Shown here: piece by piece, positions 43,946 to 51,387 of the stretch
How the letters are laid out: each line of letters opens with the position of its first letter
Position numbering within the stretch: the first letter of the stretch is position 1
Program-made: the position numbers and the translations under genes
Assembly: GCA_038869515.1 (NCBI GenBank)
Contig: JAWCQZ010000009.1
Coordinates: forward strand, 19,239 to 83,238
Length of the DNA: 64,000 bases
Source: JAWCQZ01 sp038869515 [NCBI: Halobacteria archaeon]
Lineage (GTDB): Archaea > Halobacteriota > Syntropharchaeia > JACQPP01
Direction of reading: 5' to 3'
The notes under the pieces: generated by a model
The model's input: the letters and a program-made list of their open reading frames with translations, nothing else
Database searches by the model: none
Told to the model about the DNA's origin: nothing

Positions 43946-44152
43946 TCAAATCGCGGCCGACTTCCGGGCCGCCTGCTTCCTGAGGACGGTCACGTAGCCC
44001 GCCACCCGGTTCCGCACGTTCTTGCTGGTGATGGTGGTCAGGGCCGAGACCTCCTTCTTGTTCGCCTCGAGGTCGTCGGTGAAGCGGTCGGGGAACTCCT
44101 TGAGGAGGGCCCGGGAGAGGGACTTGATGGCGACCGATTTCACTGCGCCCAT
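43946..44152 (-). CDS. rps17e: Ribosomal protein S17e
   Basis: A 68-residue archaeal/eukaryotic-type small-subunit protein: FPDRFTDDLEANKKEVSA and KNVRNRVAGYVT are the family wording. It lies just before dapA on the same strand, with its own TATA-like ATTTAG (reverse) near 44178. A good archaeal marker. Confidence 0.95.
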   Translation of the reverse strand: MGAVKSVAIKSLSRALLKEFPDRFTDDLEANKKEVSALTTITSKNVRNRVAGYVTVLRKQAARKSAAI

Positions 44153-44179
44153 GGGGGGCGTAGTGCCGGGTCCCGTTAT

Positions 44180-45004
44180 TTAGTTTCGCTCCTTTTCCGG
44201 GGGAGGGGGGCTGGCCCGCGGACGGTGGACCCGCCCCGGAGGGGGGCCGGGAGCATCGTCAGATGCGACGGGGGAGGTCTTCGACCCCATCCCCCCCGGC
44301 GACAGTGGCCCGTAGGCGGCATCCAACTGCTCCTCGAGGGTCTGGCGGGCGAACTCGACTCCGGTCCCCAGGAGTTTGAGGACGGTCTCCCGGAGCATCG
44401 AGGGGATGGGCGCGAGCCCTGGCTCCTTCCGGACCAGATCAATCAATTTCTCCCCCAACTCCAGCTGCCTCTCCAGCACCTCCTCGGCCTCCCTCCGGCT
44501 CGGGAAGGCGGTCCGGGTGAGCTCCTCGTAGCTCTCTCCCCTCCCCTCCCGGGCGAGGCGGACGAGGGGCTCGATGCGCCCGCGGAAAATCTCCCTCTCC
44601 AGCGCCACCACCTCCTTCCACCGGGGGTGCTTCCGGTTGCCCCGGGCGTAGAGCTCCTCGGTCTTCAGGAAGCGGTCGAAGTTCTCCTTGACCAGGGAGT
44701 CGAGGTTCCCGCCGTCGAACCTCTCGGCGCACTCCAGGTAGATCTCCAGTTGCTCCCGGGCGCGCTTGGCGACCGCCTCCTTGGCGGCGACCCGGTAGAG
44801 GAGGCTCGCCAGGGGGTTGAGGAGGACCCCGAGGGCCCCGGGGAAGAGGCGGGAGATCTGGTTCTCGAAGAAGGCGAAGGCGAGGCCTATCTCGTGCTCC
44901 AGGCGGTCCCGGATGATGTCCATGTTCCGCTCGAACGGAGTCGCCCCGGGGCGGGGGGGCCGCGGTCGGGAGCGGCGCGCGCGGCGGGAGGGGCTCCGGA
45001 CCAT
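44180..45004 (-). CDS. Hypothetical helical protein
   Basis: A 274-residue soluble protein dominated by helices, e.g. residues 30-60 (DIIRDRLEHEIGLAFAFFEN) and 100-200 rich in Glu/Arg/Leu. The C-terminal 50 residues are Pro/Gly-rich. Not recognised. Residues 1-25 are very basic. ATG 45004 is placed 22-28 nt from a TATA-like CTATACCC on the reverse strand. Confidence 0.55.
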   Translation of the reverse strand: MVRSPSRRARRSRPRPPRPGATPFERNMDIIRDRLEHEIGLAFAFFENQISRLFPGALGVLLNPLASLLYRVAAKEAVAKRAREQLEIYLECAERFDGGNLDSLVKENFDRFLKTEELYARGNRKHPRWKEVVALEREIFRGRIEPLVRLAREGRGESYEELTRTAFPSRREAEEVLERQLELGEKLIDLVRKEPGLAPIPSMLRETVLKLLGTGVEFARQTLEEQLDAAYGPLSPGGMGSKTSPVASDDAPGPPPGRVHRPRASPPPPEKERN

Positions 45005-45047
45005 TCGCGACAGGGAGAAAAGGGTATAGAGATACTTTCCCCACCCC
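45005..45047. promoter_or_regulatory. Divergent overlapping promoter
   Basis: GGGTATAGAGATAC (45023-45036) gives TATA-like boxes in both orientations, about 22-28 nt from the leftward ATG (45004) and about 20 nt from the rightward ATG (45048). Only 43 nt separate the two leaderless genes. Confidence 0.55.
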
Positions 45048-45575
45048 ATGCGCGCCACCCTCGACGCCGAGCGGCTTGAGATTCCCGCCCCCGCCCCGGT
45101 GGCAGAGGCGGTGGCGTCGCGGCTCCGGGAGCAGGGGTGGAGGGTGGTCGAGACCGCCTCCGGGGAGTTCCCGGCCGCCTTCCGGGAGGCCACGGGCCGG
45201 GAGCCCCCCGACGTGCCGGGCCGGCCGCCGCTGTTCGCGATCCTCGGCAATCGGGCCCTCTTCGCCGCTCCCCTCTGGGAGGGGGAGGGGCTCCGCCTCG
45301 ACACCCTGCGCTTCGCGGCCGACCACCCCGAGTTGCCGGTGAAGGCCTTCTTCGTCGCCCTGGGGAGCGGGGCCCTGCGGGCGGAGATGGAGGCGAACCC
45401 CGGCGCCCTGCAGGTTCTGCAGCGCATCCGGGAGGCGGGGGGGCTGATGGCGGTGCCCAGGGACGCGGCGGGCGCGAAGTGGGTCGAGTTCCTCCAGGCC
45501 CGGGGACTTGTCTTCCAGAAGGGGGGCCACGCCTACCTGACCGCAGAAGGGAACGCGCTTGTCCGGAAAAAATAG
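45048..45575 (+). CDS. Hypothetical protein
   Basis: A 175-residue protein with no recognised family. The N-terminal half has alternating strands and helices (LEIPAPAPVAEAVASRL, PLFAILGNRALF), the C-terminal half a winged-helix-like stretch (ALQVLQRIREAGGLMAV, WVEFLQARGLVFQKGG). It lies divergent from the helical protein and is followed by a palindromic repeat. Confidence 0.5.
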   Translation: MRATLDAERLEIPAPAPVAEAVASRLREQGWRVVETASGEFPAAFREATGREPPDVPGRPPLFAILGNRALFAAPLWEGEGLRLDTLRFAADHPELPVKAFFVALGSGALRAEMEANPGALQVLQRIREAGGLMAVPRDAAGAKWVEFLQARGLVFQKGGHAYLTAEGNALVRKK

Positions 45576-45582
45576 CCCACGC

Positions 45583-45665
45583 GCTCGCCCGTTCAGCGGG
45601 CTCGCGCGGGGCGCAAAATCGCTGGCCTCGCATTCGGCTCGGCCGCGATTTTGCGGAGTCCCCCG
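45583..45665. repeat. Palindromic element with GCAAAATCGC/GCGATTTTGC arms
   Basis: GGCGCAAAATCGC (45610-45622) faces GCGATTTTGCGGAGTCCCC (45645-45663) across a spacer containing another small palindrome (CCTCGC-ATTC-GGCTCGG). The outer part also carries CGCCCG/CGGGCTCGCG. The same arm sequence and the same GGAGTC-GCC tail occur at 55.4-55.6 kb. Its GATTTTG arm lies about 23 nt before the GTG of the next gene and could act as a TATA box. Confidence 0.75.
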
Positions 45666-45672
45666 TCGGAGG

Positions 45673-46545
45673 GTGGCCATCGTCGGGGCCTCCGGCTTCA
45701 TCGGGCGGGCTCTTGTCCGGGAGCTCGCCGGCCGGGGGACGCGCCCCGTGGGAGTGGTCCGCAGCATCGTGGGGGTCCAATCGGTCCGGGAGGCGGGAGG
45801 AGAGGCGCGCCTCGGTCCCCTGACCGACCGGGAGTTCCTCGGGAAGTCCTTCGAGGGCTGCGGCGCGGTGGTCTACCTCGCGGGAGCGACCCGGGAGAGC
45901 CGCCCGGGAGATTTCTGGAGGGTCCACGTGGAGGGGGTCGCGGCCTCCCTCGATGCGGCCCGCACGGCGGGCGTGCCGAGGTTCATCCTCTTCGGGAGCC
46001 TGGGGGCAGGGGGCTACGGCGCCCGGCCCGTGCTGACGAACGAATACTTCCGGACCAAGAGGGAGGGCGAGCGTAGAGCGGAGGCCTCGCGCCTCCCCGC
46101 GCTCATCCTCCGCCCCGGCTACATCATCGGCCCCGGGGACCGGATGGCGACGGTGCTGGCGGAGGGCGCGCGGGCGGGCAGAGTGCTGATGCGCGGCGAC
46201 GGCGCATACCGCCTCCAGCCCCTCGCCCTGGCCGACGCGGTACGCGCGGCGGTCGTGGGGATGGAGCGGGGAATCACGGGCACCTTCGACCTGGTGGGGC
46301 CCGAGAGCGTGACCCACCGGGAGTTCCTCGACCGCCTCTTCGCCGTCATGCGCCGGAAGCGCCTGCTGGCGTCGGCCCCGGATGTCCGCCGGGTCCCCCT
46401 TCAGGAGCGGGCCGACCTGTCCCCGGAGGAGCGCGACATCCTCACCTGCGACGAAGTGGGGGACCCGGGGCCGGCGGTGCGATGGCTCGGCCCGCTGACT
46501 TCGCTCGACGCGGCATTGGACGCCGCCCTCCTGCCGACGAGGTAG
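45673..46545 (+). CDS. NAD-dependent epimerase/NDUFA9-like protein
   Basis: A 290-residue short-chain dehydrogenase/epimerase of the atypical NDUFA9-type: VAIVGASGFIGRALV with the glycine-rich loop, YFRTKREGE carrying the Lys of the active site, and LILRPGYIIGPGD. Substrate unknown. The GTG 45673 begins right at the fold; an in-frame TTG at 45559 would add residues encoded by the repeat. The 3' end overlaps the convergent TlyA-like gene's tail. Confidence 0.82.
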   Translation: MAIVGASGFIGRALVRELAGRGTRPVGVVRSIVGVQSVREAGGEARLGPLTDREFLGKSFEGCGAVVYLAGATRESRPGDFWRVHVEGVAASLDAARTAGVPRFILFGSLGAGGYGARPVLTNEYFRTKREGERRAEASRLPALILRPGYIIGPGDRMATVLAEGARAGRVLMRGDGAYRLQPLALADAVRAAVVGMERGITGTFDLVGPESVTHREFLDRLFAVMRRKRLLASAPDVRRVPLQERADLSPEERDILTCDEVGDPGPAVRWLGPLTSLDAALDAALLPTR

Positions 46546-47177
46546 GTCTCCCGCTTCCCGAGGTCCATGGATGGGGCCGTGGCGAACCCCCGCTGGACGA
46601 GCCACGCCCGGGCCCGGATGAGCGCCTCCTCGCGATATTTCAACCGGTCCCACTTGACCACCTGGAGCACCTTGCCGCCCGGGGCGAGGTTCTCGACGAA
46701 GCGCGCGGCCGCCTCCAGGGAGACCCCGATTTCAAGGGTGAGGTCGTTCAGGAGCAGGTCGTAGGTCCCCTCCGCCTTGACCTCGAAGGCGTTTCCCCAG
46801 ACCACCTCGACGTGGGGCTGCTCCTCCCGGACCCGCTCGATGGCGGCCTCGAACTCCCGGCTCAGTTCGATCCCGACCACCTTCGGGCATCGCTCGGCCG
46901 CGTAGAGGAGGAATCCGCCCCCGCTGCTGCCGAGGTCGAGGACCGACGAGACGCCGTCGAACAGGCCGGTGGCCTCGTCAATCTGCCCCAGTTTCCAGTA
47001 GCCGAGGGGCTTGTCCGCCTCGGGGGTCACCTCGACCGCCTCCTGGCCCCGGACCTCGTGGGCGGGCTGGCGGACCACCTTGCCGGCCACCTTCACCATG
47101 CCGCTCCTGATGGCGTGCTTGGCCCGGTGGCGGGAGGAGAGGAGGCCGCTGCTGACCAGATGGGCGTCCAGACGCAT
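46401..47177 (-). CDS. TlyA-like rRNA methyltransferase (S4 + FtsJ)
   Basis: A 258-residue protein. Residues 1-50 are an S4 RNA-binding domain (MRLDAHLVSSGLL, KVAGKVV) and 65-210 an RrmJ/FtsJ SAM fold (SSVLDLGSSGGGFLLYAA, then LLLNDLTL with a DxxL motif). It should 2'-O-methylate rRNA or, as TlyA, both subunits. The fold ends near YLVGRR; the last 45 codons overlap the convergent epimerase end and have no family wording. Confidence 0.8.
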   Translation of the reverse strand: MRLDAHLVSSGLLSSRHRAKHAIRSGMVKVAGKVVRQPAHEVRGQEAVEVTPEADKPLGYWKLGQIDEATGLFDGVSSVLDLGSSGGGFLLYAAERCPKVVGIELSREFEAAIERVREEQPHVEVVWGNAFEVKAEGTYDLLLNDLTLEIGVSLEAAARFVENLAPGGKVLQVVKWDRLKYREEALIRARAWLVQRGFATAPSMDLGKRETYLVGRRAASNAASSEVSGPSHRTAGPGSPTSSQVRMSRSSGDRSARS

Positions 47178-47472
47178 GGAGAGAGTGGAGAGTAGGTCTC
47201 AATCAATCTTGCCGCCCGCGGCCTCCCCCCGCCAGCTGGCGACGCCGACGGTCAGGTTCAGGTCCCTCCCGGCTTCGGGGAGGGCGAGGAATTGGCCCGG
47301 GGGCACCTTCCAGGCGGCGAGGTGCGCGAGGAGGGGGTGGAACCTTCAAGAGACCGTGCGGGGATGCCTGGGCGGGAATGGCGTCGTCGGGCCCCGGGGG
47401 GCGTCAGAAGCGTGATGTACTGCTCATTTCGAATGTGCTCGGCGTAAACCACGAGGGGCTCGCCGCCCGCCG
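47178..47472. other. Intergenic stretch with a gene remnant
   Basis: A leftward open frame of 48 codons at 47199-47345 ends with QFLALPEAGRDLNLTVGVAS, which reads like real protein, but it has no start codon (a stop precedes it) and no recognised family. The rest shows no further gene. The remnant is likely the end of a lost gene. Confidence 0.35.
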
Positions 47473-47871
47473 CTATGCCTTGGACCTGCGCCTCCTCACG
47501 ACGGCGCGCTCGCCGGAGGGGCGAATCGCCTTTTCGACGAACCGCGCGATGCGGTTGGCCGTCTCAATAGCGTGGCGCGCCTCCTCAAGGCGGATTTCCC
47601 TGCCGTAGACGGCCCCGTATTTGCCCTCGACAGTCCCTATCGAGTCGACGAGGCTCCCGGGGACCCCCAGGTCCGCCGCGATTTGCGCCACATGCCCGTG
47701 GCCCGGGATTTTGCCGCGCCTCCCCCGAAACTTCGACAGGGCCTCGACGAAGGAGTGGACGGCATAATGGGCGGAAGCGAAGGAGTCGCGCGGCGGGACC
47801 GTGCGGAACTTGGCGTTGGCGGCGGACAGGAAGTCGCGGGCCGCCGCAAGCGGGCCCTTATAGGCTTCCAT
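47473..47871 (-). CDS. HEPN-domain protein
   Basis: A 132-residue four-helix HEPN domain: YKGPLAAARDFLSAANAKF, SAHYAVHSFVEALSKF, and ARHAIETANRIARFVEKAI. The canonical RX4-6H nuclease motif is not clear; EALSKFRGRRGKIPGHGHVA carries an R-x(n)-H run that could serve. It pairs with the nucleotidyltransferase that overlaps its start, forming a HEPN/MNT-type toxin-antitoxin module in which the HEPN protein is usually the RNase toxin. Confidence 0.78.
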   Translation of the reverse strand: MEAYKGPLAAARDFLSAANAKFRTVPPRDSFASAHYAVHSFVEALSKFRGRRGKIPGHGHVAQIAADLGVPGSLVDSIGTVEGKYGAVYGREIRLEEARHAIETANRIARFVEKAIRPSGERAVVRRRRSKA

Positions 47872-48301
47872 AGACGGCGTACCCGCTCCGCGCATCCTCC
47901 AGAATTGCGCACGCGTCGAGTTCGTCCGCCCCGTAGATGGAGGCGGAGTAGGGGGTCCCCCGCAGGGCCTTGTAAATGCGCGTCTCCAGCGGGATGGTCC
48001 GCCGCCGGACCACGACAAACAGGTCGACGTCGCTCCGGCCCTTCTTGAACCTCCGGGAGAGGTAGGAGCCGAAGAGGGCCACGGCCAGAACCTCCTTCCC
48101 GATGAAGGGTTTGAGCAGCCGGAGGGCCCCGCGCGCCGCCGGGTCGTCGAGCCGCCGGGTCAGGGTGATGGCCCCGGGCCTCGCCTGAACGTGGAGCCTC
48201 TCCCCCGGCCGGATTCCGGCCTCCCGGATGGCCCGGACGGGGATGATGGCCCCGAGGGAGCCGCCGACGGGCCGCAACACGGTTTCTTGTGACACAGGCA
48301 T
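47858..48301 (-). CDS. AbrB-domain fused to MNT nucleotidyltransferase
   Basis: A 147-residue protein. The first 50 residues are an AbrB-type swapped hairpin (VGGSLGAIIPVRAIREAG), followed by a minimal nucleotidyltransferase: GSYLSRRFKKGRSDVDLFVV has the GSx10-12SDxD catalytic motif (about residues 76-95). MNT antitoxins AMPylate and silence HEPN toxins; the fused AbrB domain should let this one bind DNA and repress the operon directly. TATA-like TTATAAG (reverse) lies near 48324. It overlaps the HEPN gene by 14 nt. Confidence 0.85.
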   Translation of the reverse strand: MPVSQETVLRPVGGSLGAIIPVRAIREAGIRPGERLHVQARPGAITLTRRLDDPAARGALRLLKPFIGKEVLAVALFGSYLSRRFKKGRSDVDLFVVVRRRTIPLETRIYKALRGTPYSASIYGADELDACAILEDARSGYAVYGSL

Positions 48302-48341
48302 CTTATAAGATGAGTCACTCTTTGCTTATAAAGGCTCAGGC

Positions 48342-49298
48342 CTACCGGCGCCTCGAGTTCTCCACCGGCTCCAGCCACTTCAGGTATCTCTCGTCCTTGG
48401 CCTGGACCACCTCGAAGAACCTCCTCTGGATGCGCTTGGTCACCGGCCCGGCCTTTCCCGCGCCGATGGGCCGCATGTCCACCTCCCGGATGGGGGTCAC
48501 CTCGGCGGCGGTCCCCGTGAAGAACGCCTCATCGGCCGCGAGCATCTCGTCCACCGAGATTGCCTTCTCCACCACGACGAGCCCCATGTCGGCCGCCAGC
48601 GTCATGACCGTGTCCCGGGTGATGCCGGGCAGGGGCGCATACTCGAGGCCGGGAGTGTAGAGCGCGCCCCGGCGGACGATGAAGATGTTTTCGCCGGGCC
48701 CCTCTGAGACGAAGCCGCTGGTGTCGAGCATGATGGCCTCGTCGAACCCTTTGTCAATCGCGTCCACCTTCGCCAGCATGGCGTTGAGATACTGGCCGGT
48801 GGCCTTCGCCATGGTCGGCAACTGGGTGGAGTGGAACCTCCGCCAGGAAGACACGGTGCACCGGATGCCCTTCTCAAGACCTTCGGTCCCGAGGTAGGTC
48901 CCCCATGGCCACGCCGCGACGGCACACGACACGGGACCCCCCTTCGGGTGGACCCCCATGTCGTGGTAGCCGTAGAACGCGATGGGCCGGACGTAGCACT
49001 CCTTGAGTTTGTTGGCCCGGATGGTCTCCGTGATGGCCGCGGCCCACTGCGCCCGGGTGAAGGGGAGTTTCATGCGGTAGAGGGCCGCGCTCTGGAAGAG
49101 GCGGTCCAAGTGCTCCGGAAGCCGGAAGAGGCAGGGGCCCCGGGAGGTCTTGTAGCACCGGATTCCTTCGAAGACCCCGGTCCCGTAGTGGAGAGCGTGG
49201 GTGAGCACGTGGACGTTTGCCTCCTCCCACGGCACCAGTTTGCCGTTGAACCAGATGTGGTCGGTTCGGGGGAGGGGGGCGGATTTGGGAAGCAACAT
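48342..49298 (-). CDS. ilvE: Branched-chain amino-acid aminotransferase
   Basis: A 318-residue fold-type IV PLP enzyme that makes Leu, Ile and Val from the 2-oxo acids. PLP Lys in TMAKATGQYLN (about residue 162), substrate loops FEGIRCYKT and GFVSEGPGENIF are typical. Together with the LeuB/LeuC genes it would complete leucine. ATG 49298 follows a reverse TTTTAAA near 49325 (about -27). The Lrp-family regulator next to it is a candidate controller. Confidence 0.93.
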   Translation of the reverse strand: MLLPKSAPLPRTDHIWFNGKLVPWEEANVHVLTHALHYGTGVFEGIRCYKTSRGPCLFRLPEHLDRLFQSAALYRMKLPFTRAQWAAAITETIRANKLKECYVRPIAFYGYHDMGVHPKGGPVSCAVAAWPWGTYLGTEGLEKGIRCTVSSWRRFHSTQLPTMAKATGQYLNAMLAKVDAIDKGFDEAIMLDTSGFVSEGPGENIFIVRRGALYTPGLEYAPLPGITRDTVMTLAADMGLVVVEKAISVDEMLAADEAFFTGTAAEVTPIREVDMRPIGAGKAGPVTKRIQRRFFEVVQAKDERYLKWLEPVENSRRR

Positions 49299-49364
49299 AG
49301 AGGTAGGTGATGGTCGGCGGTTTAAAAGATTCCTTCGCAGGCACAGTCTTACAAAGAGAAACAA

Positions 49365-49547
49365 CTACTGCGACCAGAAAACGCAGTACTGGTCCAGAAC
49401 CCGCCCCCACACTTCGGCGGGGCGGAAGGCCCCATCCAGGCGACGGGCATCGGCCGCGAGGCGGGCGACGGAGTGGTGGAGGATGAAGCGCTGCCCGGAC
49501 GCGGCGAGGCAGGCCTTGAGGGCCTTCTGGCTCGCCGCAGGAGTCGT
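49365..49547 (-). pseudogene. Possible gene remnant
   Basis: Between ilvE and the Lrp gene, a leftward frame of 60 codons without a start codon reads LKACLAASGQRFILHHSVA and ends RVLDQYCVFWSQ. It looks protein-like but has no recognised family. It could be a degraded gene. A palindrome-like CCCCCACACTTCGGCGGGG stretch is inside it. Confidence 0.3.
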
Positions 49548-49548
49548 T

Positions 49549-50058
49549 TTACGCGCTCACCGGCAGCCGCTTCCCCTTCTCCGCGTCGAACAGCAACTCC
49601 CCGTTCTCCTTGAACCGCTTCAGCGTGAAGTGGGTCACCGTCCCCCTCACCTGCTCCAGCGTCGCAATCTTGTCCGCGATGAAGGCGGCGACCTCCTTCA
49701 TGCTCGGCCCCCGGACCACCACGGAGAGGTCGTAGTCCCCCGAGACCAGTTGCAGCGAGCGCACCTCGGGGAACTGGGCGATGCGCTTGGCGATGGCGTC
49801 GTATCCCGCGCGCCGGTCGAGCCCCACGCGGACGTCCACCAGGGCGTAGACCGATTCGACCCCGGCCTTCTCCCAGTCCACCACCGCCCGGTAGCCCCGG
49901 AGGGCCCCGGCGCGCTCGAGGCGCGAGACGATGGCCGAGACCTGCGTGGAGGAGATGCCGGTGGCCCGCGCAATCTCCTTGGGGGTGGCCCGGGCGTTCT
50001 CCTCCAGCAGAAGCAGGATTTCGGCTTCGGGTTTCCTGGCGTTTTTGGTCCGGTTCAT
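49549..50058 (-). CDS. Lrp/AsnC-family transcription regulator
   Basis: A 169-residue regulator. The helix-turn-helix is TPKEIARATGISSTQVSA (about 25-42), followed by the RAM ligand-binding domain with GDYDLSVVVRG (about 106-116). Such proteins bind amino acids as octamers and control amino-acid genes; ilvE just downstream is a plausible target. ATG 50058 gives the normal length; a TATA-like TTATACC lies at about 50104, leaving a short leader. Confidence 0.87.
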   Translation of the reverse strand: MNRTKNARKPEAEILLLLEENARATPKEIARATGISSTQVSAIVSRLERAGALRGYRAVVDWEKAGVESVYALVDVRVGLDRRAGYDAIAKRIAQFPEVRSLQLVSGDYDLSVVVRGPSMKEVAAFIADKIATLEQVRGTVTHFTLKRFKENGELLFDAEKGKRLPVSA

Positions 50059-50154
50059 GCAGCAACGCCGCGGGGGCCCTCCATGGGCCCCCCCTCGCAA
50101 CGGTGGTATAAGGAATTTTCCGATATTGCCACGCGACCCGAAGGGGTCGCGGGT

Positions 50155-51357
50155 TTAAGGCCCGCGCCGACGGGACGAGAGGGCTCCCGAGTGGACCGGC
50201 AACAACTTTCTTCCCTCGGCCTCCGCCAGCGCCGCCACCTCGCGCGCCGGGAGACCCGAAGCTCTGGCTGCCCTGCGCACATCCTCGAACTCGGCGGAGA
50301 GGTGGAACACCCTCCCCCCGAGGGAGCCGACCTTGATGCGGATGGAGTGGGCCCGCCCCTTGAGCCGCAGCCGCACCGTCCGCACCTCCCGCGCCGCCAC
50401 CATCCGGTGGCCCGCGGCGGCGAACCGGACCCCGAGGGTCCCGGTCTCGCGGGCCACGGTCTCGGCCAGGCGCAGGGCATCGCGGGGGTCGCAGACGACC
50501 TGGATGAGGTGGCCGGGGCGCCCCTTCTTCATCAGCGCCGGCAGAAAGGCGACGTCCCGGGCCCCCGCCTCCACCAGCGCCTCGCGGAGGTGGCCGAGGA
50601 CCTCGCCGGTCACGTCGTCCACCGCGGTCTCCAGGACCGTGATCTCCTCCAGGGCCCCGGGGGCGTGCTCCCGGCCCACGACGGCCCGGAGGACGTTCGG
50701 AACTGGCCGGTCCATCGAGCCGGCCCCGTGGCCGACCCGCTCCACCTTCAAGCGAGGGTAGTGAGGGGCGGCAGCAGAGGCCATCGTGGCAAGGAGGGCC
50801 GCGCCGGTGGGAGTGAGCAGCTCCCCGTCCACGGGCCCTCCGCGCCATTCGAGGCCGCTCGATTGCAGCAGGGCCAGGGTCGCGGGCGCGGGAACCGGAA
50901 AGCCACCCGGCCCCGGAGACCCGCCCCCGACCGAGACGGGGAGCGCCGCGACCCTCCCGGGACCCAGGTCGCGGAGAGCGGCCCACGCCCCGAGGACGTC
51001 GGCGGGGGTGTCCACGTCGTGGAAGCGGAACCTCGCGGGCGTCGTCCCGTGGATGCGCGCCTCGACGCGGGCGAGGGCGCGCAGGGTCTCCAGGGCCCGG
51101 CTCCGCAGGGCGGGGTCGGCGTCCCCGAGCAGCCTTTCGACGTCACCGACCGTGCCCGACCATTCGTCTTCGGCGCGGAATTCGACCCGGGTCGCCCGCA
51201 GGTGGCCCCGCTTCACGCGGGAGGTCCGGAGCGAGACCGGCAACCGCTCCACCGCCAGCTCCACCGCGGCCCGGGAGGCCCCCGCGTCGAGGAGGGAGCC
51301 GATGACCATGTCCCCGGCCGCGCCGCTGAAAGGGTCGAAAACCAGCGTGCTGGCCAT
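50155..51357 (-). CDS. larC: LarC-like nickel-pincer cofactor insertion protein
   Basis: A 400-residue DUF111 protein. The start FDPFSGAAGDMVIGSLLDAG is the hallmark, and HDVDTPADVLGAW, ELLTPTGAALLATM and VDDVTGEVLGHL are also family wording. LarC inserts nickel into the pincer nucleotide cofactor of lactate racemase-type enzymes. LarB, LarE and LarA are not in the window. It is divergent from cdc48 with only 30 nt between starts. Confidence 0.85.
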   Translation of the reverse strand: MASTLVFDPFSGAAGDMVIGSLLDAGASRAAVELAVERLPVSLRTSRVKRGHLRATRVEFRAEDEWSGTVGDVERLLGDADPALRSRALETLRALARVEARIHGTTPARFRFHDVDTPADVLGAWAALRDLGPGRVAALPVSVGGGSPGPGGFPVPAPATLALLQSSGLEWRGGPVDGELLTPTGAALLATMASAAAPHYPRLKVERVGHGAGSMDRPVPNVLRAVVGREHAPGALEEITVLETAVDDVTGEVLGHLREALVEAGARDVAFLPALMKKGRPGHLIQVVCDPRDALRLAETVARETGTLGVRFAAAGHRMVAAREVRTVRLRLKGRAHSIRIKVGSLGGRVFHLSAEFEDVRRAARASGLPAREVAALAEAEGRKLLPVHSGALSSRRRGP

Positions 51358-51387
51358 GGAAAGAAACTATATCACGGAGGTTTATAC
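51358..51387. promoter_or_regulatory. Face-to-face promoters of larC and cdc48
   Basis: In 30 nt lie CTATATC (51367-51373) as TATA-like box for rightward cdc48 and TTTATAC (51381-51387), read on the reverse strand as GTATAAA, about 26 nt from the larC ATG. A GGAGG at 51376-51380 would be a ribosome site for the cdc48 ATG at 51388. The boxes face each other and overlap the opposite transcripts. Confidence 0.65.

Noticed and set aside
46401-46545. C-terminal 45 residues of the TlyA-like protein as a true domain
   Set aside because: They are antisense to the end of the epimerase gene and show no family motif; the fold ends earlier.
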